From NCBI RefSeq assembly GCF_014212175.1, contig NZ_JACJVR010000005.1, forward strand, positions 124,001 to 188,000: a stretch of 64,000 nucleotides of DNA. Reading direction: 5' to 3'. The notes beneath the pieces were generated by a model, which saw only the letters and a list, made by a program, of their open reading frames with translations, was not told the origin of the DNA and did not search any database. Source of the DNA: Cohnella xylanilytica (GTDB lineage: Bacteria > Bacillota > Bacilli > Paenibacillales > Paenibacillaceae). A program made the translations under genes and the position numbers. Below are positions 42,154 through 49,637 of the stretch, in pieces. The first letter of the stretch is position 1. The number at the start of each line of letters is the position of its first letter.

Positions 42154-43080
42154 ATGCCGCAGCTTACCGAGACCTTCGACCGACCCGAGCAGGCCACCGC
42201 CGCCGCTCGTTCTCGCGGGCGCGCCAAGGGGAGCCGAACGGAGTTCTGGATGCTGCTCCCGTCCATCGTCGTGCTGGCGATCATCAGCATCTTTCCTTTT
42301 CTATTCTTGATCTACGCGAGCTTCATGGATTACAGCCTGTCGATCGACGCGCCGTCGTTCACGGGATTGGACAACTGGCGCCGGGTGTTCGAATCGGACA
42401 CCTTCTGGCAGTCGTGGGGCCGGACGGCGATCTTCGGCGTCGCCGGGCTCGCGCTGGAATTGCTGCTCGGCGTCGCCGTCGCGCTGCTGCTGTACCACGC
42501 GCCGAAGGGCCGCAACCTGATCATGACGCTGTGGATGCTCCCGCTGTTCGTCGCTCCGGTCGTGTCCGGCCTGCTGTGGAAATATTTGCTCGACCCGACG
42601 TACGGTCTCTACAATTGGTTCCTCGAGCGAATCGGCATCCATACGCAGATCCTCGGAGACATCTCCACCGCGATGCCGGCGGTCATTCTGATGGACGTCT
42701 GGGAATGGACTCCGCTCATCACCATCATCGTGCTGGCGGGGCTGCAGTCGGTGTCCCAGGAGCCGCTGGAGGCGGCCGAAGTCGACGGGGCGAGCGGCTT
42801 CCAGAAGATTCGCTTCATTCTGCTGCCGATGGTGAGGCGCATGATCGTCGTCGCCCTGCTGATCCGCTCGATGGATATTCTGCGGTACGTCGACACGATC
42901 ACGATCGCCACCGAAGGCGGACCGGCGGATTCGACGAAGACGATCGGCTACTACCTGATGCAGGTCGCGTTCCGCTTCCAGGACATGGGGACCGCGGCCG
43001 CGCTCGGATTGACGATGCTGTTCGTGACGATGGTCATGGGCAATATTTTCGTGAAAATGATGAAGAAAGGAGAGGGGTGA
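42154..43080 (+). CDS. ABC sugar transporter permease, MalF/UgpA type
   Basis: A 308-residue permease with six predicted helices (first after a ~30-residue charged N-terminus) and the EAA motif LEAAEVDGASGFQKIRFILLP. ATG 42154 follows GAGGAGG. The downstream permease begins two bases after the stop. No ATPase gene is in the locus, so a shared one is expected. Confidence 0.92.
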   Translation: MPQLTETFDRPEQATAAARSRGRAKGSRTEFWMLLPSIVVLAIISIFPFLFLIYASFMDYSLSIDAPSFTGLDNWRRVFESDTFWQSWGRTAIFGVAGLALELLLGVAVALLLYHAPKGRNLIMTLWMLPLFVAPVVSGLLWKYLLDPTYGLYNWFLERIGIHTQILGDISTAMPAVILMDVWEWTPLITIIVLAGLQSVSQEPLEAAEVDGASGFQKIRFILLPMVRRMIVVALLIRSMDILRYVDTITIATEGGPADSTKTIGYYLMQVAFRFQDMGTAAALGLTMLFVTMVMGNIFVKMMKKGEG

Positions 43081-43081
43081 G

Positions 43082-43909
43082 ATGGCTCTGAGGCGCAAGT
43101 CGGTCTATGCGGTTCTGTACGTCGTCCTCGCGGCCGCGATGCTGTGGGCGCTGCTGCCGATCGTCTGGATGGCGCTGTCGTCGGTGAAGACGCAGGTGAA
43201 CATGTTCTCCATGCCTCCCAAGTTCATCTTCGCCCCGACGTTCCACACGTACCGCGAGATGTTCTCCGCGAAGGGGAACTTCGGCGAGTTCCTGACCAAC
43301 AGCGTCGTCGTCTCGCTGTCGACGACCTTCATCTCCGTCGTTCTCGGCTTGATGGGCGGCTTCGCGCTCGCGCGGGGCAACTTCAAGAAGGAGAAGGGCA
43401 TCTCCTCGTGGATCATCAGCACCCGGATGGCGCCGATTCCGGCCGTCATTCTGCCGCTTTATCTCATGTTCGCCAAGGCGGGCCTGATCGGCACGACGAC
43501 GGGGTTGATCTTCGCCTATACGACGTTTAACCTGCCGTTCGCGCTCTGGATGATGGCGACGTTCTTCAAGGACGTCCCGGTCGACATGGAGGAAGCCGCG
43601 ATGATCGACGGCTGCGGCAAGTTCGAGGCGTTCCGGCGCATCGCCGTCCCGACGGCGGCTCCCGGCATCGTGGCGACTTCGATCCTGTGCCTGATGTTCT
43701 CGTGGAACGACTTCGCGTTCGCTTCGGTGTTCTCCGGCCGGGGCACGCAGACGGTGCCCGTCGCCGCGTCGCTTCTCATCTCCCAGCACGGCATCCAATG
43801 GGGGCAGGCGATGGCCACGGGAACGGTCATTATCGCGCCGATGATCGTCTGCGGGCTCGCGGTGAGGAAATATTTGGTTAGAGGTTTGTCCATGGGTGCC
43901 GTAAAATAG
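43082..43909 (+). CDS. ABC sugar transporter permease, MalG type
   Basis: A 275-residue permease with six helices, the EAA motif MEEAAMIDGCGKFEAFRRIAVP and the typical C-terminus KYLVRGLSMGAVK. ATG 43082 follows AAAGGAGAGGGG. It completes the transmembrane pair with the preceding gene and is followed 40 bases later by the dehydrogenase. Confidence 0.92.
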   Translation: MALRRKSVYAVLYVVLAAAMLWALLPIVWMALSSVKTQVNMFSMPPKFIFAPTFHTYREMFSAKGNFGEFLTNSVVVSLSTTFISVVLGLMGGFALARGNFKKEKGISSWIISTRMAPIPAVILPLYLMFAKAGLIGTTTGLIFAYTTFNLPFALWMMATFFKDVPVDMEEAAMIDGCGKFEAFRRIAVPTAAPGIVATSILCLMFSWNDFAFASVFSGRGTQTVPVAASLLISQHGIQWGQAMATGTVIIAPMIVCGLAVRKYLVRGLSMGAVK

Positions 43910-43948
43910 ACAACAACCGCTTCTTGCGGAAGACGAGGAGGAACCATC

Positions 43949-45028
43949 ATGTCCGTACAAGCGTTGCCCGGGCTGCCGAAGACGATTCGCGCCGCCATTC
44001 TGAACCGTCCGATGGAAGTCGAGACGATCGAGCTTCCGATGCCCGAGATCGGGCCGGACGAAGTGCTGGTGAAGGTGATGGCGGTCGGGGTATGCGGCTC
44101 CGACGTCCATTATTACGAGCACGGCCGGATCGGCCCGTACGTCGTGGAAGCCCCGCTGATACTGGGGCACGAATGCGCGGGCATCGTCGCGGCCGCCGGG
44201 GAGAAGGCGACCCGGTTCCGCCCGGGAGACCGGGTGGCGATCGAACCGGGCGTCGTCTGCGGCCGCTGCGACGCCTGCAAGTCGGGGCGGTACAACCTGT
44301 GCCCGAGCGTGAAGTTCCTGGCGACGCCGCCCGTTCACGGGGCGTTCGCCCAATATATCGCGATGCGCGAGGACTTCCTGTTCCCGATCCCGGATTCGCT
44401 GTCGTTCGAGGAAGCGGCGATGAACGAGCCGTTCTCCGTCGGCATCCATGCGGCGAAGCGGGCCGGCCTGCAGCCCGGCACGACGCTCGCCGTCATGGGG
44501 ATGGGGCCGGTCGGCCTGATGGCGGTCGTCGCCGCCAAGGCGTTCGGCGTCGCCGAGATCATCGTCGCCGATCTGGAGCCGATCCGGCTGGAGGCGGCGC
44601 TGCGTCTCGGGGCAGCCCACGCGATCAACATCCGCGAGCGGGATCCGCTGGCCGAGATCAAGCGATTGACCGGCGGCGCGGGCGTCGACGCGGCCTTCGA
44701 GACGGCGGGCAATCCGAAGGCGCTGCAGACGGCGCTCCTGTCGCTTAAGCGCGGCGGCAAGCTGTCGATCGTCGGTCTGCCGCCGCAGGACGGAATCGAG
44801 CTGAACGTCCCGTTCATCGCGGACAACGAGGTCGACATCTACGGCGTGTTCCGCTACGCGAACACGTACCCGCAAGGCATCGCGTTCCTCTCTTCGGGGA
44901 TCGCCGACGTCGCCTCGCTCATCACCGACCGCTATCCGCTGGAGAAGGCGGGGGAGGCGCTGGAGAGGGCGCGCACGAACAAGAGCGGCAGCCTTAAAGT
45001 GATGGTCTATCCGAACGGAATCGAATAA
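43949..45028 (+). CDS. Zinc-dependent polyol dehydrogenase (sorbitol/xylitol dehydrogenase type)
   Basis: A 359-residue medium-chain dehydrogenase. Catalytic zinc ligands fit GVCGSDVHYYEHG and LGHECAGIV; the structural zinc site is CGRCDACKSGRYNLC. The NAD-binding motif is AVMGMGPVGLMAV. It is close to the sorbitol/xylitol dehydrogenase group, which oxidises a polyol to a ketose with NAD. Being downstream of ABC genes it may act on an unphosphorylated polyol; beside a PTS gene it could act on a phosphorylated one. ATG 43949 follows GAGGAGG. Confidence 0.88.
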   Translation: MSVQALPGLPKTIRAAILNRPMEVETIELPMPEIGPDEVLVKVMAVGVCGSDVHYYEHGRIGPYVVEAPLILGHECAGIVAAAGEKATRFRPGDRVAIEPGVVCGRCDACKSGRYNLCPSVKFLATPPVHGAFAQYIAMREDFLFPIPDSLSFEEAAMNEPFSVGIHAAKRAGLQPGTTLAVMGMGPVGLMAVVAAKAFGVAEIIVADLEPIRLEAALRLGAAHAINIRERDPLAEIKRLTGGAGVDAAFETAGNPKALQTALLSLKRGGKLSIVGLPPQDGIELNVPFIADNEVDIYGVFRYANTYPQGIAFLSSGIADVASLITDRYPLEKAGEALERARTNKSGSLKVMVYPNGIE

Positions 45029-45108
45029 GCGAGAGGGGCCAGGATGAAGCCCCCGATTCCGACGCGAATGCAATCTCAAGCAGACTCGAGAAAAGAGGGA
45101 GGATCGCC

Positions 45109-45885
45109 ATGAACGTCATGGAACGGTTCCGGCTGGACGGCCGCGTCGCGATCGTGACCGGCGGGGGAATGGGGCTGGGCAAGGCGATGAGCCTCGCTCT
45201 GGCCCAGGCGGGCTCGCATATCGTCATCGCCGATATTAAGCCGGATACGGCCGAGGAGACCGCCAAGGAGATTCGGGAGACCGGCGTAGAGGCGACGGTA
45301 GAGACGGTCGACGTGACCGACGAGCGGCAGGTGAACGAGCTGGTCGGCCGGGTGACGGCGCGCTACGGGCGTCTCGACTGCGTCGTGAACAACGCGGGCA
45401 TCACCCATCTGGATCGGGCGGAATCGCTGGAGCTCGAGACCTGGAACCGGGTGCTGAACGTCAATCTGAACGCCGTGTTCCTTCTGTCCAAGGCGGCGGG
45501 GCGAGTCATGATCGAGCAGAAGAAAGGCTCGATTATCAATATCTCCTCGATGTCGGGGATGATCGTGAACACTCCCCAGCCTCAGGTCGCCTACAACGTC
45601 TCCAAGGCCGGCGTCATCATGCTGACGAAGAGCCTGGCGTCCGAATGGGCCCCGTACGGCGTCCGGGTCAATACGATCGCTCCGGGATACATGAAGACGA
45701 AGCTGACGGAGCCTTACTTCGCAGCCGGGGAAGGAATGGTATCGAAGTGGCTGGACATGACCCCGATGGGACGGCCGGGCGTGCCGGAGGAGCTCGGAGG
45801 CATCGCCGTCTACCTCGCATCGGACGCCTCGTCCTATGCGACTGGAAGCGTCTTCACCATTGACGGCGGATATACGGTTTGGTAA
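45109..45885 (+). CDS. Short-chain dehydrogenase/reductase
   Basis: The 258-residue SDR has TGGGMGLGKAM (cofactor loop), NNAGITH, catalytic Ser in NISSMSGM, YNVSK (Tyr and Lys) and the GSVFTIDGGYTVW ending. An Asp after the second strand (IADIKPDT) favours NAD. It probably oxidises a sugar, polyol or keto intermediate from the same locus. ATG 45109 follows AGAGGGAGG. Confidence 0.88.
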   Translation: MNVMERFRLDGRVAIVTGGGMGLGKAMSLALAQAGSHIVIADIKPDTAEETAKEIRETGVEATVETVDVTDERQVNELVGRVTARYGRLDCVVNNAGITHLDRAESLELETWNRVLNVNLNAVFLLSKAAGRVMIEQKKGSIINISSMSGMIVNTPQPQVAYNVSKAGVIMLTKSLASEWAPYGVRVNTIAPGYMKTKLTEPYFAAGEGMVSKWLDMTPMGRPGVPEELGGIAVYLASDASSYATGSVFTIDGGYTVW

Positions 45886-45888
45886 CGT

Positions 45889-45934
45889 AATAGACCCGGG
45901 AGGGGGTTGTCCTCCGGATCAAGTCTATTTTCTA
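45889..45934 (+). terminator. Mid-locus terminator before the PTS gene
   Basis: Stem AATAGAC / GTCTATT plus an inner ccgggagg / cctccgg stem, followed by TTTTCT. It lies between the SDR and the EIICB gene, so the PTS part may be attenuated or separately regulated. Confidence 0.6.
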
Positions 45935-45953
45935 ACGAAGTCGGGTGGACGCC

Positions 45954-48008
45954 ATGTATAAGCTCGGTCGCTTGTTAAGCGCGATCGTCTCCCAGAACGT
46001 CTCCGTCTTGATCGTCGTCGGGATTCTGCGGGCTCTGTTCGGCGTGTACGGCTGGTTCCCGGACGACGGCTTGCACCTGCTCGTCGGCCCGATGCTCAAC
46101 TGGCTCGTCCCCGTCTTGCTCGGGTATACCGGCGGGCAGCTGATGGGCGGGAAAAGAGGAGGGGTCGTCGCGGCGATCGTCCTCTTCGCATTGGTGCTGG
46201 CCAGCTCGGTGTCGATGATCTTCATCGCCATGCTCGTCGGCCCGGCCATCGGCTGGTTCGTGAGCCGGATCGACCGGCTTATGGAGAACCGGCTGCCCTC
46301 CGGCTTCGAATTGCTGATGTCGAACTTCCTGCACGCGGCCATCGCGGCGGCGCTGGCCGTCTTCTCGTTCGCTTACTTCGGCCAGGCGCTGTCGGCGTGG
46401 ATCCGCGAAGTGAACGAAGGGCTTATCGCGGTGGTCAATTCCGGCTGGCTGCCGGCGGCCGCGGCGTTGATCGAGCCGGCCAAGATTTTGTTCCTGAACA
46501 ACGTGGTCAATTACGGCCTGATGGGGCCGCTCGGCATTTCGCAATTGCACGATTTGAGCAAATCGATCTTTTTCCTGCTGGAGGCGAACCCGGGACCGGC
46601 GATCGGCGTTCTGCTCGCCTACGTCGTCAAATCCCGCGGCAAGCGGAAGAGGCACGCCGGGGCGACGCTCGCCATTCACGCGCTCGGGGGCATCCAGGAG
46701 GTGTACTTCCCTTACGTGCTCATGAGGCCCGTGCTGCTGGTCCCCCTTATCGGGGGCAGCATGGCCGGCATCTGGATCTTCCAATTCCTGGACGCCGGGC
46801 TCGTCGCTATGGCTTCGCCGTCCAGCCTGCTGCTGATCGCGGCGCTCGCTCCCCGGGACGATCTCGTGCCGATTCTGACCGGCATTGCGGCGTCGTCGGC
46901 CGTCTCCTTCGTCCTGTCGTACGTGCTGGTGAAAGCGCTGCCGGAAATTCCGGGAGAGACGATGGGACATCGGGAACTGAACGTCGTCCAGCGGCTTCAG
47001 CACGTGCAGCAATGGGACGATCTGAGGGCGGCCCCGCATCCGGTGCGGGAAGTCCGGCGTTCGCCGGGCCGGCCCGGGGCGGAGAAGCGGGCGAACGGGG
47101 CGGCGGAGTCCGCCGACCGGCCGGCCTCGTCCCCGTCCCCGTCCTCTGGGCAGGAGGGGGAGGCGGAAGCGCCTTCCCGCGCTGAAGACGCGGGAGGAGG
47201 CCGGGAGAGCGAGCCGAAGCGAGTGCCGGGGACGATCTGCTTCGCCTGCGACGCCGGCATGGGCTCCAGCGCGATGGGCGCCGCCATGCTCCGGAAGAAG
47301 CTGAAGGCCGCGGGATGGACGGACGCCGTCAAGGTCGTCCATTCGTCTCTCGACCGGATTCCTCCGGAAGCCGACCTGATCATCACGCACCGATACTTGC
47401 TGCGCAGAGCGATGGCCAGCGCGCCGGGACGGGAGTACCTGGCGCTGGAATCGTATACGAATTCGCCGGTCTACGACGAGATCGTGGACCGGCTTCGCGG
47501 GCGTTCCTCCTCCTTCGCCTTGGAGGAGAAGCATGTCTACCTCGGCTGCGAAGCGGCGACGCTCGCCGACGCGCTTCGGCAGACGGCGGCGCGTCTCGTC
47601 CGGCTCGGCTTCGCGGCGGAAGCGGCGCTGGCCGGACCGGATGCCGGGGAGCGGACGAGAGCGGTCCGACTGGACCGAAGCCTGGGCATCGGCTTGGCCG
47701 AGCTGCGGCCAGGCGGCGGCACGAATGCCGCCGCGGCCAGCGGGGCGGTCGTGCTTCAGTTCCCCGACGGCGTTCCGCTGGACGGAGGCGGCCGGCTGTA
47801 CGCGCTGATCGGCATCGCCGGCTCCGGGCAGCCGATCTTCGAATGGGCGGCGGAGAGACCCGACGCGGAACAAGAACGAAGCGGCGAGCCCGAACCGCCG
47901 GAGCGTCTTCTGGCGACGAGAAGCAAGAGAGAGCTGCTGGACGGCGTCCGGAGAATGATGGCCGAGCGGGCTCCATTCGAGGAAGAACCCGCGACCGCCA
48001 ACGGATAG
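45954..48008 (+). CDS. Mannitol-type PTS EIICB with a degenerate EIIA-like C-terminal domain
   Basis: The ~684-residue protein has a mannitol-family EIIC domain (about 1-345), an Arg/Ser/Glu-rich linker, an EIIB domain (425-520) with the phospho-cysteine loop ACDAGMGSSAMG (Cys432), and a tail (526-680) that aligns by eye with EIIA-Mtl. Deviations: EIIC reads GGIQEVYFPYVLM where mannitol transporters have GIHE, and NNVVNYG where they have NHG. The EIIA phospho-histidine segment GIAIPHG is replaced by GIGLAEL (about 578-584). So the substrate is probably not mannitol and EIIA must come from elsewhere. Start ATG 45954 behind GGGTGG; GTG 45945 is possible. Confidence 0.82.
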   Translation: MYKLGRLLSAIVSQNVSVLIVVGILRALFGVYGWFPDDGLHLLVGPMLNWLVPVLLGYTGGQLMGGKRGGVVAAIVLFALVLASSVSMIFIAMLVGPAIGWFVSRIDRLMENRLPSGFELLMSNFLHAAIAAALAVFSFAYFGQALSAWIREVNEGLIAVVNSGWLPAAAALIEPAKILFLNNVVNYGLMGPLGISQLHDLSKSIFFLLEANPGPAIGVLLAYVVKSRGKRKRHAGATLAIHALGGIQEVYFPYVLMRPVLLVPLIGGSMAGIWIFQFLDAGLVAMASPSSLLLIAALAPRDDLVPILTGIAASSAVSFVLSYVLVKALPEIPGETMGHRELNVVQRLQHVQQWDDLRAAPHPVREVRRSPGRPGAEKRANGAAESADRPASSPSPSSGQEGEAEAPSRAEDAGGGRESEPKRVPGTICFACDAGMGSSAMGAAMLRKKLKAAGWTDAVKVVHSSLDRIPPEADLIITHRYLLRRAMASAPGREYLALESYTNSPVYDEIVDRLRGRSSSFALEEKHVYLGCEAATLADALRQTAARLVRLGFAAEAALAGPDAGERTRAVRLDRSLGIGLAELRPGGGTNAAAASGAVVLQFPDGVPLDGGGRLYALIGIAGSGQPIFEWAAERPDAEQERSGEPEPPERLLATRSKRELLDGVRRMMAERAPFEEEPATANG

Positions 48009-48064
48009 TCAACGGATATTCAACGGATTGCCTAAGGGGAACTAACGGATAGGAGGGTAACTAG

Positions 48065-49018
48065 ATGAAGCTTGAATTAGGCATCAGCGCGAACTTCGCG
48101 ATCAAGCGGTGGGCCGATCCGAACGATTGGGTCCGCTTGATCGCGCGGGATCTGGGGATCGGGCGGATTCAATTCTCGTTCGACCAATTCGATCCGCGCA
48201 GCCGGCCCGAGCTTAGAAGAGCCTATGCCGAACGGGTACGCGAAGCTTGCGAGAGATACGGCGCGAAGATTCACTCCACGTTTACCGGACTGTCGATCTA
48301 TCCGCATAACCTGCTCTATCATCCGCTGCCGGAAGGGCGGGAGGACGGCATCGACTGGTTCCGGAACGCGTTCGCGATGACGCGGGAGCTCGGCGCCGAC
48401 GCGATCGGCGGCCCGTACGGCGGCATGGACGCGGCGACCTTCCGCTCCCCGGAGCTCCGGGAGGAGGCGACGCGCCTCGCGGAGGAAGCGCTCGTCGGGC
48501 TGCTGCGGGAAGCGGAAGAGGTCTACGGCATCCGGACGTTCTATTGGGAGCAGACGCCTATCAGGCGCGAGGGTCCCGTCGGGATCGGGCCGACGCTCGC
48601 GCATCTGGAGCGCGTCGAGAGGCTGCGGGGCGGGAAGGGCGCCGAATTCGCGCTCTGCCTCGACGTCGGGCACGCGATCTGCGAGGACGCCTCCGGCGAA
48701 GACCGCGACCCGTACGTCTGGCTGGAGCGATTGGCTCCCTATTCGCCGATCGTCCATCTGCAGCAGACGGACGGGCGGTACGACCGGCATTGGACGTTCA
48801 CGGAGGAGAACAACGGAAGAGGGATCATCGAAGCGGAACGGGTGTTGGACGCGCTTCGTCGGTCGCGGGCCAAGGAGGCGTTTCTGCTGCTCGAGGTCGG
48901 CCATCCGTTCGAAGAGAACGACCACCGCGTGCGGAAGGAAGTCGAAGCGAGCGTGGCCTATTGGCGGGATGCGATTCGGGATTGCGAGAGAAGGATGGAA
49001 GAGGAGGAACGGAGATGA
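48065..49018 (+). CDS. Sugar phosphate isomerase/epimerase (AP-endonuclease-2-like TIM barrel)
   Basis: The 317-residue protein has the xylose-isomerase-like TIM-barrel pattern: KIHSTFTGLSIYPHN, GGPYGGMDAATF, FYWEQTPIRREG (metal-binding Glu), FALCLDVGHAICED, VHLQQTDGRYDRHWTF and LLLEVGHPFEEND. Such enzymes isomerise or epimerise keto-sugars or their phosphates with a divalent metal. The exact reaction is unknown. ATG 48065 follows AGGAGGG. Its stop overlaps the next ATG. Confidence 0.85.
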   Translation: MKLELGISANFAIKRWADPNDWVRLIARDLGIGRIQFSFDQFDPRSRPELRRAYAERVREACERYGAKIHSTFTGLSIYPHNLLYHPLPEGREDGIDWFRNAFAMTRELGADAIGGPYGGMDAATFRSPELREEATRLAEEALVGLLREAEEVYGIRTFYWEQTPIRREGPVGIGPTLAHLERVERLRGGKGAEFALCLDVGHAICEDASGEDRDPYVWLERLAPYSPIVHLQQTDGRYDRHWTFTEENNGRGIIEAERVLDALRRSRAKEAFLLLEVGHPFEENDHRVRKEVEASVAYWRDAIRDCERRMEEEERR

Positions 49019-49584
49019 ACGGGACGTTCGATTGGAGCGGGACGAGGCGGGAGATGCTCCGGGAGCTGACGAGAAGCTTCACGGAAGTCCGGGAGGAACA
49101 GCTGGACGGGCTGGCGAAGGAGATCGCCGGGGCGAAGAGGATCTTCTTCTACGGCTTGGGCCGGGAACGGACGATGCTTCTCGCCTTCGCGATGCGGCTT
49201 ATGCACCTCGGCTTGCGGGTGCACGTCGTCGGCGACGTCACGACGCCGGCGATCGGGGCCGGCGATCTGTGGATCACGAGCTCGGGGACGGGACATCTCG
49301 CCACCGTCGAAGCGCTGATGGGCATCGCCAAGCCGGCCGGGGCGAGAGTCGTCTTCTTCACCGCGTTCCCCGACGCGCCCTTGCCGCGTCAGGCCGACCT
49401 TGTCGTCCATATTCCGGCGCAGACGATGAGGGAAGGAGGAGACGCCGAGCGGTCGATCCAGCCGATGGGCTCGCTGTTCGAGCAGACGCAGCTGCTGCTG
49501 TTCGATCTGTGCGTCATCCGGCTGATGGATCTGCTCCGCCCGGCGCCCGAGGAGATGGAGAAGCGGCATACCAATCTGGAGTAA
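49015..49584 (+). CDS. 6-phospho-3-hexuloisomerase-like SIS-domain protein
   Basis: A 189-residue single-SIS-domain protein: RIFFYGLGRERTMLLAFAMRL, ITSSGTGHLATVEALMGIAK, ADLVVHIPAQT and, near the end, SIQPMGSLFEQTQLLLFDL. The QPMGSLFEQ segment is characteristic of 6-phospho-3-hexuloisomerase, which converts D-arabino-3-hexulose-6-phosphate to fructose-6-phosphate. No hexulose-6-phosphate synthase gene is beside it, so it may serve a 3-keto sugar phosphate made differently. ATG 49015 (AGGAGG upstream) overlaps the previous stop. Confidence 0.8.
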   Translation: MNGTFDWSGTRREMLRELTRSFTEVREEQLDGLAKEIAGAKRIFFYGLGRERTMLLAFAMRLMHLGLRVHVVGDVTTPAIGAGDLWITSSGTGHLATVEALMGIAKPAGARVVFFTAFPDAPLPRQADLVVHIPAQTMREGGDAERSIQPMGSLFEQTQLLLFDLCVIRLMDLLRPAPEEMEKRHTNLE

Positions 49585-49637
49585 GACGAGCCGCCCGTCG
49601 ATGCAAGCTTATTTATACCGATAGGGACGTGATACGA

